Source: Pedobacter ginsenosidimutans (GTDB lineage Bacteria > Bacteroidota > Bacteroidia > Sphingobacteriales > Sphingobacteriaceae). Taken from it: DNA of 64,000 nucleotides. Under the pieces are notes generated by a model that was given only the letters and a program-made list of their open reading frames with translations, did not search any database and was not told where the DNA came from. The first letter of the stretch is position 1. Each line of letters begins with the position of its first letter. A program made the translations under genes and the position numbers. This document shows positions 25,569-34,257 of this stretch, one piece after another. The stretch is taken from assembly GCF_001442625.1 (NCBI RefSeq), contig NZ_LMZQ01000008.1, positions 1 through 64,000 of the forward strand. Reading direction: 5' to 3'.

Positions 25569-26118
25569 ATAGATGGAATTTGTCTTCGTCCCACTTAGCG
25601 GGATTATTTATAATATAGTTTGAGATGTTATTGTATGCTCTTTCATCGCGAATAATATGTTCATAGTAGTTCCTTTGCCATAGCTTTCCCATTGTTTTAT
25701 CGTGTGATTTGAATAATTGCAAGCACGCATTAGAAACAATTGATTTATATGCTCCGACAATTTCGGAAATTGTCGGGGCGACCCTTGCGGTCACCCTGTT
25801 TAATGCATCTTCTTCTTGGGCGACCGCAAGGGTCGCCCCGACAGTAATATCCGATAAAACGATTATGCCATGCATGTGATTCGGCATGATTTGAAAGACA
25901 TCAAGTTCGAAATTAGGAAATCTACCTGCTAAATTAATCCATTCATTGTAAGCGATAGTTCCAGATTGATTTAGAATCATTTCATTGCCTGAAATTTTTC
26001 CAAATCTATGGATTCTATCTTCACAACAGATTGTGATGAAATAGGCTCCTGCTTTTGAATAATCGTAATCCTTTAATCTTATCGATCTTCGATGATGTAT
26101 TAAAGGATTATATTTCAT
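25567..26118 (-). CDS. REP-associated tyrosine transposase (IS200/RAYT-like, Y1 family)
   Basis: This 183-residue HUH-type single-strand nuclease resembles proteins that process REP palindromes. The N-terminus RRSIRLKDYDYSKAGAYFIT is typical. The HUH metal motif is PNHMHGI (His81, His83), and the candidate catalytic Tyr is Tyr124 in GAYKSI. The C-terminal WQRNYYEHIIRDE and YIINNPAKW are also conserved in the family. Residues about 92-116 are encoded by a GC-rich inverted repeat lying in frame. The gene begins six bases after the APC permease stop and looks intact, so it may be active. Confidence 0.9.
   Translation of the reverse strand: MKYNPLIHHRRSIRLKDYDYSKAGAYFITICCEDRIHRFGKISGNEMILNQSGTIAYNEWINLAGRFPNFELDVFQIMPNHMHGIIVLSDITVGATLAVAQEEDALNRVTARVAPTISEIVGAYKSIVSNACLQLFKSHDKTMGKLWQRNYYEHIIRDERAYNNISNYIINNPAKWDEDKFHL
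25754..25776. repeat. 11-bp palindrome next to the transposase internal repeat
   Basis: CCGACAATTTC and GAAATTGTCGG pair perfectly around a one-base centre. It directly precedes and overlaps the larger inverted repeat, inside the transposase coding sequence. Confidence 0.75.
25771..25843. repeat. GC-rich inverted repeat within transposase coding sequence
   Basis: Perfect 22-base arms (25771-25792 and 25822-25843; core GGGGCGACCCTTGCGG) extend to 26 with one mismatch around a loop of about 21 bases. The arms are about 73 per cent G+C in an AT-rich genome. The reading frame stays open through both arms. Confidence 0.92.
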
Positions 26119-26124
26119 TTATAA

Positions 26125-28074
26125 TTAACTTTCAATTTTTGCCAATTTACTATGCCTGTAACCGTAGGCAAAATAAACCACAAGTCCAACTACCAGCCAG
26201 ATACCGAAACCAATCCAGTTCGAAATGCCAAGTTCGCACATCATGTACAAGCAGCTAATCAATCCTAAAACCGGAATTAACGATAAGTTTTTGGTGATGC
26301 AATAGTAGGTAATCACCACACAGATGATCAGGAAAATCCACATTGGGATTTTGTGCTTAAATAATCCCCAACCGCTTTCGTATTTCTTTTCTACAGGTAC
26401 TTTTGAAGCTGAAATAAACTGTTCGTAACGATCAGCAGTTAATGCACTTAAATAAGATTCTGCATCTACTTTTTCAGCCAGTATAATTTGTGGCGCTGCA
26501 TTTTTAACAATTTCCTCCTTAACAATTTTAAGTTCATCGCCACTTAAAGAAGTAACAAAAGTTACCGTTTGGATGGTTTTAGGCGAATTGAAAAAGAAAG
26601 CTTTTGTTTCTTTCCCATATTTTGTGAATGCAAAAATTATGGTCGCAATTAAAACAATCGGAACAATAAACTTACTGTTTACATAAGGTATCTTGAATTT
26701 TCCACGCTGTACATCGGGTCTGTTTTGTAATACTAAAACACCTGCGCAAACCAGTACGAAAGCGAAAAGTGTTCCGATAGAACACAGATCGGTAACGATG
26801 GTAAGATTCATAAATAATGATGGTACAGCTACTACAAAGCCAACCACAATCGTTGCAAATGAAGGTGTTTTGTATTTAGGGTGGATTTTCGAAAAAGATT
26901 TTGGCAATAAGCCATCTCTGCTCATGCTCATCCAGATACGGGGTTGACCCATTTGGAAAACCAAAAGCACGCTGGCCATTGCAAATACTGCACTAACCGC
27001 AATAATACCACTCATTAATTTTAAGTTGATCTGATCAAAAACGAATGCCAATGGATCGCCCACAGCTAAGGTATCTGATTTAACAATACCCGTTAAAACC
27101 AGTGCAATAGCCACATAAAGGATGGTACAGATAATAATCGCCCACATCATTCCGCGGGGTAAATCGCGCTGTGGGTTTTTACACTCTTCGGCGGTAGTAG
27201 AAATGGCATCGAAGCCGATATATGCAAAAAATACTGCTGAAACTCCCTTTAAAACCCCAGAAACCCCATTCGGAGCAAATGGATCCCAGTTTTTGGTATC
27301 TACATAAAATATACCTACCGCCAATACCAAAAGAATTACTGCAAGTTTAACCACTACCATCGCGTTGCTGGCATTGCGACTTTCTTTCATACCACGGTAA
27401 ATTAACCAGGTAATTAAAATGATAATGCCCAGGGCAGGAATATCTGCAACAAGGTGAAAGCTACCGATTTTTGGAGCGGTAAGCCAAGCATTATTGGCCA
27501 AAGCTGTAGCCGAATCTAAATCAACCAGGTTTTTGCCAGCCGCCAAAAGCGCTTCAGCATGTTTATGCCCGTTGTAGGCACTCAAATAATCCATTGTCAT
27601 CCAATCGGGTACATGGATGCCCTCTATGCCCAGTGGAGGTATTTTTATGGTGGAGAGTAGTCCTGTAAAGTAATCAGACCAGGATATGGCTACGGTAATA
27701 TTACCGATGGAATATTCCATGATGAGCGACCAACCGATAATCCAGGCCACCAGTTCGCCGAAAGCTACATAAGAATAGGTGTAAGCACTACCAGAAACAG
27801 GTACCATTGAAGCAAACTCTGCGTAAGCAAAGGCCGCAAAACTACAGGCTACTGCTGTAAAAATAAATAAAAAGATTACCGCCGGACCACCATCTGCACT
27901 TGCTTTGCCAATCGTACTAAAAATTCCTGCTCCAATAATCGCTGCAATTCCAAAAGCTGTTAAATCGCGTACTCCGAGTGTTTTATGTAATGTATTTTCA
28001 TGGTCGCCATAGCCTTTTGCCGCATCTTGTAGTATCTTGGAAATAGATTTTTTTCTGAATAGCTTTTCGAACAT
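26125..28074 (-). CDS. amino acid permease, APC superfamily (cationic amino acid transporter type)
   Basis: This 649-residue transporter has about 14 predicted membrane helices. The early IIGAGIFSTIGKASADGGPAV carries the helix-1 GxG motif of APC proteins, and FAYIGFDAISTTAEECKNPQRDLPRG is typical of the cationic amino acid transporter (CAT) branch. A non-membrane stretch of about 80 residues (roughly 505-580) interrupts the C-terminal helices and seems specific to this type. Substrate is uncertain. A TAAGTTTG box lies just upstream. The transposase gene starts six bases after its stop. Confidence 0.9.
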   Translation of the reverse strand: MFEKLFRKKSISKILQDAAKGYGDHENTLHKTLGVRDLTAFGIAAIIGAGIFSTIGKASADGGPAVIFLFIFTAVACSFAAFAYAEFASMVPVSGSAYTYSYVAFGELVAWIIGWSLIMEYSIGNITVAISWSDYFTGLLSTIKIPPLGIEGIHVPDWMTMDYLSAYNGHKHAEALLAAGKNLVDLDSATALANNAWLTAPKIGSFHLVADIPALGIIILITWLIYRGMKESRNASNAMVVVKLAVILLVLAVGIFYVDTKNWDPFAPNGVSGVLKGVSAVFFAYIGFDAISTTAEECKNPQRDLPRGMMWAIIICTILYVAIALVLTGIVKSDTLAVGDPLAFVFDQINLKLMSGIIAVSAVFAMASVLLVFQMGQPRIWMSMSRDGLLPKSFSKIHPKYKTPSFATIVVGFVVAVPSLFMNLTIVTDLCSIGTLFAFVLVCAGVLVLQNRPDVQRGKFKIPYVNSKFIVPIVLIATIIFAFTKYGKETKAFFFNSPKTIQTVTFVTSLSGDELKIVKEEIVKNAAPQIILAEKVDAESYLSALTADRYEQFISASKVPVEKKYESGWGLFKHKIPMWIFLIICVVITYYCITKNLSLIPVLGLISCLYMMCELGISNWIGFGIWLVVGLVVYFAYGYRHSKLAKIES

Positions 28075-28094
28075 CTTTTGTTTGCTTGTTTCCT

Positions 28095-28102
28095 CAAACT
28101 TA
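28095..28102 (-). promoter_or_regulatory. -7 promoter box of the APC permease gene
   Basis: Minus-strand TAAGTTTG fits TAnnTTTG and overlaps one arm of a CAAACTT/AAGTTTG inverted repeat (28095-28113), which may be an operator. Confidence 0.4.
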
Positions 28103-28366
28103 TAAAAAGTTTGGTTAAAAACGTTTAAAGCAGGATATAATTTTCAATACACCACGCTTTAGTAGGCAAAATGCCATCGGAAAGAATGACAATTATTAGA
28201 TTAAAGTAAAAAAATGCAATTATTTGGCTTGAATAATCCTTTGTTTGATTCGCATAATTTTAGGAAAAGTGAATGTCCTAATTTTGCTGTCAATAATCAA
28301 ACAGATGAATGTGAATACTTGAATAAATGTTTGATTGGAATATTTATATACCATTACAGTACCATT

Positions 28367-29584
28367 ATGAATGCAGATATAGCGCAAATAAAATACATCA
28401 AAGAACGTCACCAGGGTTTGGCTACTTTACTAGCCTTTGCCTTAATTCCATTGTCGGGTTTTGCTACCGATATTTATATCCCATCACTACCTACCATGGC
28501 TGGCGAAATGCAGGTGAGCAATGTTCAGGTTCAACTTACACTCAGCATTTTTCTAATTAGCTATGGGGTCGCACAACTTTTTATCGGTAGTGTGCTCGAT
28601 AGTTTTGGCAGATATAAGATTTGTTTATACGCATTATTAATTTTCGCCGCAGCTAGTATCATCATTGCTACTACCCATAACATTTACCTTATTTATTTAA
28701 TGCGCATTATCCATGGGCTTACTGTAGGCGCAATTGTTGTGGCAAAAAGAGCATACTTTGTCGATCTTTTTGAAGGCGATCAGTTAAAACATTACCTAAG
28801 TTTGTTTTCCATCATCTGGTCTACCGGACCAATTGTAGCACCTTTTATTGGTGGTTACCTGCAAACAGTATTTGGCTGGGAATCCAATTTCTATTTTTTG
28901 GCTGGTTTTGCACTTGTTTTTGCAGTACTGGAGTTGTTGTTCAGTGGCGAAACATTAAAGCATTTTACAGATTTTCAACTGAAAAAAATCACCGGCATTT
29001 ATATCGAAATGATTAAAACAACAAGCTTTACCTTAGGTATCGTGATGTTGGGTTTAGCTTATTGTATGGTGATGGTTTACAATATGACCGGCCCGTTTAT
29101 TATTGAGCACCATTTTAAATTTTCTCCGGTTATTGCCGGTTATACTTCCCTGTTTCTCGGTTTCGCATGGATGGTAGGAGGCTTTATTGGTAAGGCCACC
29201 ATTAATAGACCCTTCTTTAAAAGATTAATGATCAACTCGCTGTTTCAGGTGGCTTTTGTAGCCCTGATGATTATAAGCTTAAATTTTGTTTCCAATCTCT
29301 GGTCTTTAATTTTCTTTGCCTTTTTAATCCATGTAGGAGCAGGCTTCACCTTTAATAATTATTTTACTTTCTGTCTGAGCAAATTCCCCAAAAATGCAGG
29401 AATTGCAGGTGGCTTAACAGGAGGGATTACCTATGTTATTGTATCTTTTTTGAGTTATGGTATCGTAAACCTAATCCCTGCCAAAGATGAACGTAACCTA
29501 AGCTATAGTTATCTGATCATGATCTTAATTTCGGTTTTAGTGATGTTTGTTATTCTTAGGATTAGAAAGAAAGATGAAGCCTAG
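28367..29584 (+). CDS. MFS transporter, Bcr/CflA drug-resistance type
   Basis: This membrane exporter has 405 residues from the ATG at 28367, normal for 12-helix Bcr/CflA proteins. The N-terminus PLSGFATDIYIPSLPTMAGEM matches the family helix 1, followed by QLTLSIFLISYGVAQLFIGSVLDSFGR with the motif A-like loop. The open frame begins at 28214, but the extra 51 residues are polar, match no family and would precede helix 1 oddly, so the later start is preferred. It runs divergently from the APC permease. Substrate unknown. Confidence 0.88.
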   Translation: MNADIAQIKYIKERHQGLATLLAFALIPLSGFATDIYIPSLPTMAGEMQVSNVQVQLTLSIFLISYGVAQLFIGSVLDSFGRYKICLYALLIFAAASIIIATTHNIYLIYLMRIIHGLTVGAIVVAKRAYFVDLFEGDQLKHYLSLFSIIWSTGPIVAPFIGGYLQTVFGWESNFYFLAGFALVFAVLELLFSGETLKHFTDFQLKKITGIYIEMIKTTSFTLGIVMLGLAYCMVMVYNMTGPFIIEHHFKFSPVIAGYTSLFLGFAWMVGGFIGKATINRPFFKRLMINSLFQVAFVALMIISLNFVSNLWSLIFFAFLIHVGAGFTFNNYFTFCLSKFPKNAGIAGGLTGGITYVIVSFLSYGIVNLIPAKDERNLSYSYLIMILISVLVMFVILRIRKKDEA

Positions 29585-30008
29585 GTAGGTACTGTCACAG
29601 TAATTAGAAACAAGATTTTTTTGAAGAGCAGCGTCTGGATTCCATAGGTTGGGTCCAGTCCTGCTGTTTGTTACAATCCTTTTGGGGGAATTTTGGTAAG
29701 AGCAATATATCCAATACCCAAAAGGGATTTTCACTTCCATCAGGTCTATTCAATTGGGTACAGCAGATAAAACATTGGTTTTGATACCGAAAAAATGTCA
29801 GTAATCCTGGCGCTGCATTTTTCTGTGGCTTCTGTGTTTCCGTGGCAAAGAACTAAACTCAAGTCTTAGCGAGACGCTAAGATCAGGTAGTTTATCCTTT
29901 TTATCTGTGGTTCAAAGAAACAAAAAAGTCGTGGCAAAATGCCACGACCATTATTATATTCCTATTGAGGGAAAAAGCTTTCTACCTTCCACCTCAAAAC
30001 CCTCTGCT
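29585..30008. other. 424-base non-coding gap with repeat remnants
   Basis: No gene was found. It holds a TACTGTCACAGTA palindrome just after the MFS stop, a CTTAGCG/CGCTAAG hairpin (29865-29881), a 17-base stretch (29830-29846) that recurs at 55275-55291, and the terminator of the M3 peptidase gene. Confidence 0.6.
29921..29948 (-). terminator. intrinsic terminator of the M3 peptidase gene
   Basis: GTCGTGGCA and TGCCACGAC form a perfect 9-bp stem with a three-base loop; on the minus strand six Ts follow. Confidence 0.88.
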
Positions 30009-31715
30009 TTATCCCAGTTTCTCCAGTTCTGTTTTCACAAAACTCGCCAGTTCTTTTACATATTCTGCACTGAAATCAAATTTAATCCCAGCAGTTTCAT
30101 ATATTTCGTTCATTGGCTTCGTATAACCTAATGAAAGCGCAGCCAAATATTGTTCTAAAGCTTTTTCAGGATTTTCTTTATAATTTTTCCAAACGGCAAT
30201 GGCACCTAACTGGGCAATTGCATACTCAATATAGTAAAACGGAACTTCAAATAAATGCAGTTGTTTTTGCCAGCCATTTCCAAATTGTTGTTCTAAATCT
30301 GTCCAATCGGCAAAACCAGCACCAAAACGGTTAAAAATCTGCTTAAAGGTTTCTTCACGGTCAGCTGCGGTATGGTTAGGGTTGGTGTAAATCCAGTGTT
30401 GAAACTGATCAATTACAGCAACCCATGGTAAAGTTTTCAAAACATCAGCCAGCTGTTCTTTTTTAGCACGGTTTAATTCTTCCTCGTTGTCGAAATAAAC
30501 ATCCCAGTTATCCATAGAGATGAGTTCCATACTCATCGATGCCAGTTCGGCAACTTCAGAAGGACAATGTTTAAAGTCGTTTAACTCTAAATCTGCGGTT
30601 AAAAAAGTATGTATAGCATGGCCGCCTTCGTGAACCATTGTGGTTAAATCGCGCAAGGAGTTTGCCGAATTCATGAAGATAAACGGGGCTCCGGTTTCGG
30701 CCAATGGATAATTGTAACCACCTGGCGCTTTACCCTTTCTGCTCTCTACGTCAAAAAGGTTATTGGCTTTCATGGTTGCCAGTTTTGAGCCCAATTTTTC
30801 ATCAATGGCATTAAAGCAGGCAATACTTTTATCAATCAGCTCTTCGCCGTTGTTAAAAGGTTTCAAAGCTGGTTTGCCACTAATGCTTACTTCTAAATCC
30901 CAGGGTTTTAATACTTCTAGTCCTAAAGCTTCTCTGCGTTTTTCGGCCTGCTCTTTTAAAATCGGTACGATTTCTTTTTCAATGGCATTGGCAAAATCGT
31001 AACAGTCCTGTGGCGTATAATCGAAACGGCCCAAAGCCTGGAACATGTAATCGCGATAGTTCTCAAAACCTGCATTTAAGGCCACCTGGTTACGTAGTTT
31101 AATCAGCTCATCAAACAGCACGTTTAAATCATCTTTATCAATTAAGCGGCGTTGCTGGATCGTTTTCCATGCATTTTCGCGCACTGCCCGGTTTAAATCC
31201 TTAATAAAGATCGAAGCTTGCTCTAAAGTGTATTCCTGGCCGTTTAGCTCAACGCTCATGGCGCCTGTAATGCCCTGGTATTTTTGTTGTTTCACCTGTA
31301 ATTCGGTAAACAGCTCAATATTTTCATCGCGGTAAAGCTCTAATGCTTTTTTTATCGCACGGCTGTAAACAAAATATTTTTCTTTGTCCAGGTCTTCCAT
31401 AAAAGGACTTTCGACAAATTTTTTGTTCAATTCGTTGGCTAATGGAGAAATTTTCGGCTCTATTTCAGTTGCGAAATATTGAAAGTTTTTAACCAGTTCT
31501 TCATTTGCAGTATCGCAACTCATTTTAATATATCTCCAGGCAAAATCTTCTTCTAAAGCAGCTTCAAGCTCCGAGCGGTCCTTTAACCAGTGTTCTAACT
31601 CAGCGGTGCTGGTTATTTCGCGGTTTTGCAGTTCGGTAAAAAGTGGTTCTAAATTCTCCCAGGTAATGTTTAATTCCTGTGGGATATATGTTCTAGGTTT
31701 CTTAGTTATAATCAT
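30009..31715 (-). CDS. M3 family oligoendopeptidase (PepF-type)
   Basis: This 568-residue cytosolic zinc peptidase probably trims oligopeptides. The zinc motif HEGGH (about residues 361-365, followed by AIHTF) is intact, and the third ligand Glu is expected in the SEVAELASMSMELI stretch near 388. The N-terminal helical half and the late YYIEYAIAQLGAIAVWKNY match the M3 fold of PepF and related enzymes. It has no signal peptide. It is alone with its own terminator. Confidence 0.93.
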   Translation of the reverse strand: MIITKKPRTYIPQELNITWENLEPLFTELQNREITSTAELEHWLKDRSELEAALEEDFAWRYIKMSCDTANEELVKNFQYFATEIEPKISPLANELNKKFVESPFMEDLDKEKYFVYSRAIKKALELYRDENIELFTELQVKQQKYQGITGAMSVELNGQEYTLEQASIFIKDLNRAVRENAWKTIQQRRLIDKDDLNVLFDELIKLRNQVALNAGFENYRDYMFQALGRFDYTPQDCYDFANAIEKEIVPILKEQAEKRREALGLEVLKPWDLEVSISGKPALKPFNNGEELIDKSIACFNAIDEKLGSKLATMKANNLFDVESRKGKAPGGYNYPLAETGAPFIFMNSANSLRDLTTMVHEGGHAIHTFLTADLELNDFKHCPSEVAELASMSMELISMDNWDVYFDNEEELNRAKKEQLADVLKTLPWVAVIDQFQHWIYTNPNHTAADREETFKQIFNRFGAGFADWTDLEQQFGNGWQKQLHLFEVPFYYIEYAIAQLGAIAVWKNYKENPEKALEQYLAALSLGYTKPMNEIYETAGIKFDFSAEYVKELASFVKTELEKLG

Positions 31716-31792
31716 GATGTTTAATTATTGAATTGGAGAATGATGGAATTAGTGAATGTTAAACATTCTATCATTCAGCCTTCTCTCATTTT

Positions 31793-32650
31793 TTATTTAT
31801 GTCTCAAATACGCATCTATTAAAAAGCATATCGCAAATACTACCGATGCATAACCATTTAAGGTTTGAAATGCCCTGTTTACTTTGCTGATATCATTTGG
31901 TTTTACCAGTAAGTGCTGATAAATCAACATCGAACAGAAAAACACAATACCTACGTAATAAACCCAGCTAAAGGAGGTAAAAAACACAGGCAAAATAACA
32001 CAGGTAGCAGAGAGCATATGCAATAGCACCGAAACATTCAAAGCATTTTTAATGCCAAGTGCCGATGGGATGGAGTGTAATTTTTCTTCCCGGTCAAATT
32101 CTTCGTCCTGTAATGCATATATAATATCAAATCCACTTACCCAGAACAATACGGTTAACGAGTAAAGTACAGGAACCAAGGCAAAATGTCCGGTTACAGC
32201 AATGTAGGCACCAATAGGAGCAAGCGCCAGGCCTAAACCCAATACCAAATGGCAAAGTGCCGTAAATCTTTTGGTGTAGCTATAAAATAAAACCACAAAT
32301 AAAGCTACTGGCGACAGATAGAAACAAAGCGGGTTAATAAAATAGGTGGTAATGGCGAAAAGTACACAATTGGCGATTACGAAAATCAGTGCTTCGTTTG
32401 CCGAAACTTTACCTGCAGGGATATCACGCATTTTGGTGCGTGGATTTTTTGCGTCAATATTTCTGTCCAGGTAACGGTTAAAAGCCATGGCCGAGTTTCT
32501 GACAAAAACCATACAGAGCAAAACTAAAATCAGTTTATACCAGGAAAATGGATTTTCTGTTGTGGTTACGCCCAAAAAGAAACCAATCATGGCAAATGGT
32601 AGCGCAAAAACAGAGTGGGCGAATAATACGAGTGAAAAGTATTTTTTCAT
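31793..32650 (-). CDS. UbiA family prenyltransferase
   Basis: This 285-residue membrane enzyme attaches a polyprenyl chain to an aromatic acceptor. The first Asp-rich motif is NRYLDRNIDAKNPRT and the second is DIIYALQDEEFDREEKLH, both binding Mg-diphosphate; about eight membrane helices surround them. It belongs to the UbiA-like branch rather than MenA. In a menaquinone organism this could be the MqnP step of the futalosine route (inference), fitting with ubiE nearby; the acceptor is not proven. It lies between the M3 peptidase gene and ysxC. Confidence 0.88.
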   Translation of the reverse strand: MKKYFSLVLFAHSVFALPFAMIGFFLGVTTTENPFSWYKLILVLLCMVFVRNSAMAFNRYLDRNIDAKNPRTKMRDIPAGKVSANEALIFVIANCVLFAITTYFINPLCFYLSPVALFVVLFYSYTKRFTALCHLVLGLGLALAPIGAYIAVTGHFALVPVLYSLTVLFWVSGFDIIYALQDEEFDREEKLHSIPSALGIKNALNVSVLLHMLSATCVILPVFFTSFSWVYYVGIVFFCSMLIYQHLLVKPNDISKVNRAFQTLNGYASVVFAICFLIDAYLRHK

Positions 32651-32736
32651 TTATTTAAAAGATGATTACACAGATTATTTGATTACACAGATTTTTAATG
32701 TTAAACAGAAATTGTGTACTGCGAACTGAAAACTGG

Positions 32737-33360
32737 TTAAAACTTCTTATAATCTGTTGGTACAACAAAATCCTTATTTACTTCGTAGATGAAATTTAAA
32801 ACATCATCTTTTCCGTTTCCTTTTTCTGCAGAAGTGATAAAGGTGGCAGGAATTTCTTCGAAAAACTCACCTAGTTTTTTCTTAAAGGCAGCTACATTTT
32901 TCTGGGTGGTTGTCATGCCCTGTTTATCAGCCTTTGTGAAGATTAGCGAAAAAGGTATCTGTTTTTCACCTAACCAATAGCAAAATTCAATATCAATTCC
33001 CTGAGGCTCTAAACGGCTGTCTATCAAAACAAAAACACATTGCAAACTTTCTCTTTTGGTGATATAGGCGCGGATAAATTTCTCCCATTTCTCTCTGCTG
33101 GTTTTAGAAACCTTGGCATAGCCATAACCTGGTAAATCGACAATGTACCAGGCTTCGTTAATTAAAAAGTGATTAATTAACTGTGTTTTTCCCGGGCGTT
33201 GGGAGGTTTTTGCTAATCCATGTTGATTAACCAACATATTGATTAATGAAGATTTACCCACGTTAGAGCGGCCAATAAATGCATATTCGGGCATGGTTGG
33301 TGCCGGTAGTGCCGAAATCTGGGTGTTGCTGCAAACAAATGTTGCCGTTTTGATAATCAT
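32737..33360 (-). CDS. ysxC: ribosome biogenesis GTP-binding protein YihA/YsxC
   Basis: This 207-residue TRAFAC GTPase helps assemble the large ribosomal subunit. G1 is GRSNVGKS (30-37), G3 DLPGYG (75-80), G4 TKAD (142-145), and the G5 region is TSAEKGNG. Length and motif spacing are those of YsxC (EngB). The ATG at 33360 matches the family start and lies just four bases after a TACCTTTG box. It is divergent from ubiE, with an inverted repeat between the promoters. Confidence 0.95.
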   Translation of the reverse strand: MIIKTATFVCSNTQISALPAPTMPEYAFIGRSNVGKSSLINMLVNQHGLAKTSQRPGKTQLINHFLINEAWYIVDLPGYGYAKVSKTSREKWEKFIRAYITKRESLQCVFVLIDSRLEPQGIDIEFCYWLGEKQIPFSLIFTKADKQGMTTTQKNVAAFKKKLGEFFEEIPATFITSAEKGNGKDDVLNFIYEVNKDFVVPTDYKKF

Positions 33361-33364
33361 AGTG

Positions 33365-33372
33365 CAAAGGTA
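33365..33372 (-). promoter_or_regulatory. -7 promoter box of ysxC, start-codon proximal
   Basis: Minus-strand TACCTTTG fits TAnnTTTG with four bases to the ATG, predicting a leaderless mRNA. A TTCG 19 bases upstream, inside the flanking repeat, is a -33 candidate. Confidence 0.5.
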
Positions 33373-33380
33373 GGGTTTTG

Positions 33381-33488
33381 AGTCCGAAGTCCGAAGTAGG
33401 AAGTCGGAAGTCCAAATTGATAATCTTTTTTATCTGATTTTTGACAATACACTGAATACTTTGCACCAAAGACTTCGGACTCCGGACT
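33381..33488. repeat. inverted repeat of the AGTCCGAAGT family between ysxC and ubiE
   Basis: AGTCCGAAGTCCGAAGT (33381-33397) pairs with 33472-33488 at 16 of 17 positions. It lies between the two divergent promoters; related AGTCCGGAGT-like pieces occur near 13860 and 61320. Confidence 0.7.
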
Positions 33489-33508
33489 AAAGACTCCCGA
33501 CTTTTCTC

Positions 33509-33516
33509 TATCTTTG
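33509..33516 (+). promoter_or_regulatory. -7 promoter box of ubiE, close to start codon
   Basis: TATCTTTG fits TAnnTTTG; nine bases separate it from the ATG at 33526, so the leader would be only a few bases. Confidence 0.5.
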
Positions 33517-33525
33517 CCCCATATC

Positions 33526-34257
33526 ATGAATCAGAATATCACCCCATACCAAGTAGAAGATGCAACTAAAAAGGAGCAGGTTGCAACCATGTTTAACAAT
33601 ATTTCGGGTACCTACGATTTTTTAAACCATTTTCTTTCTTTAGGGATAGATGTATTATGGCGTAAGAAAGCCATTAAGGAACTGGTTTCCATCCACCCGA
33701 GAACTTTGCTTGATGTAGCTACAGGAACTGGAGATTTTGCCTTTGAAGCGATTAAAAAGCTTCATCCCGAAAAGGTAATTGGTGTTGATATCTCTGAAGG
33801 AATGTTAGAAGTAGCCAGGAAGAAAATTAACGAGCGTAGTTTAAACGAAGTTTTTACCGTTCAGGTAGGCGATTCTGAAGGTCTGCATTTCGAAAATGAT
33901 ACTTTTGATGCGATTACCTGCGCTTATGGCGTGCGTAATTTCGAAAATCTTGAAAAAGGATTGGCTGATATGTACAGGGTATTAAAGCCCAACGGAAAAA
34001 TGGTGATATTGGAATTTTCGAAACCAAAGGTTTTTCCGGTAAAACAATTGTATAGTTTTTATTTTAAACAGGTAACGCCTTTCTTTGGAAAACTATTTTC
34101 TAAAGACCACAGAGCCTACACCTATCTGCCAGAATCGGTAGCAGCTTTTCCCGACGGAGAAGATTTTACCAACCTGATGGAAAAAGTTGGCTTTAAAAGT
34201 ACCAAACAAAGAATTTTAACGTTTGGAATAAGTTCGATATATGTAGGAACCAAATGA
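33526..34257 (+). CDS. ubiE: demethylmenaquinone/ubiquinone methyltransferase
   Basis: This 243-residue class I SAM methyltransferase does the final C-methylation of menaquinone. SAM motif I is LLDVATGTGDFA, followed by VIGVDISEGML, then FDAITCAYGVRNFENLEKGL and MVILEFSKP, all typical of UbiE/MenG. The TTG four codons before lies inside the promoter box and is rejected. Its stop overlaps the ATG of the PorT gene by four bases, the same ubiE-porT pairing known in other Bacteroidota. Confidence 0.95.
   Translation: MNQNITPYQVEDATKKEQVATMFNNISGTYDFLNHFLSLGIDVLWRKKAIKELVSIHPRTLLDVATGTGDFAFEAIKKLHPEKVIGVDISEGMLEVARKKINERSLNEVFTVQVGDSEGLHFENDTFDAITCAYGVRNFENLEKGLADMYRVLKPNGKMVILEFSKPKVFPVKQLYSFYFKQVTPFFGKLFSKDHRAYTYLPESVAAFPDGEDFTNLMEKVGFKSTKQRILTFGISSIYVGTK

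Noticed and set aside
28214..28366. Upstream start giving a 456-residue MFS transporter
   Set aside because: The extra 51 residues are polar and precede helix 1; the ATG at 28367 gives normal family length.
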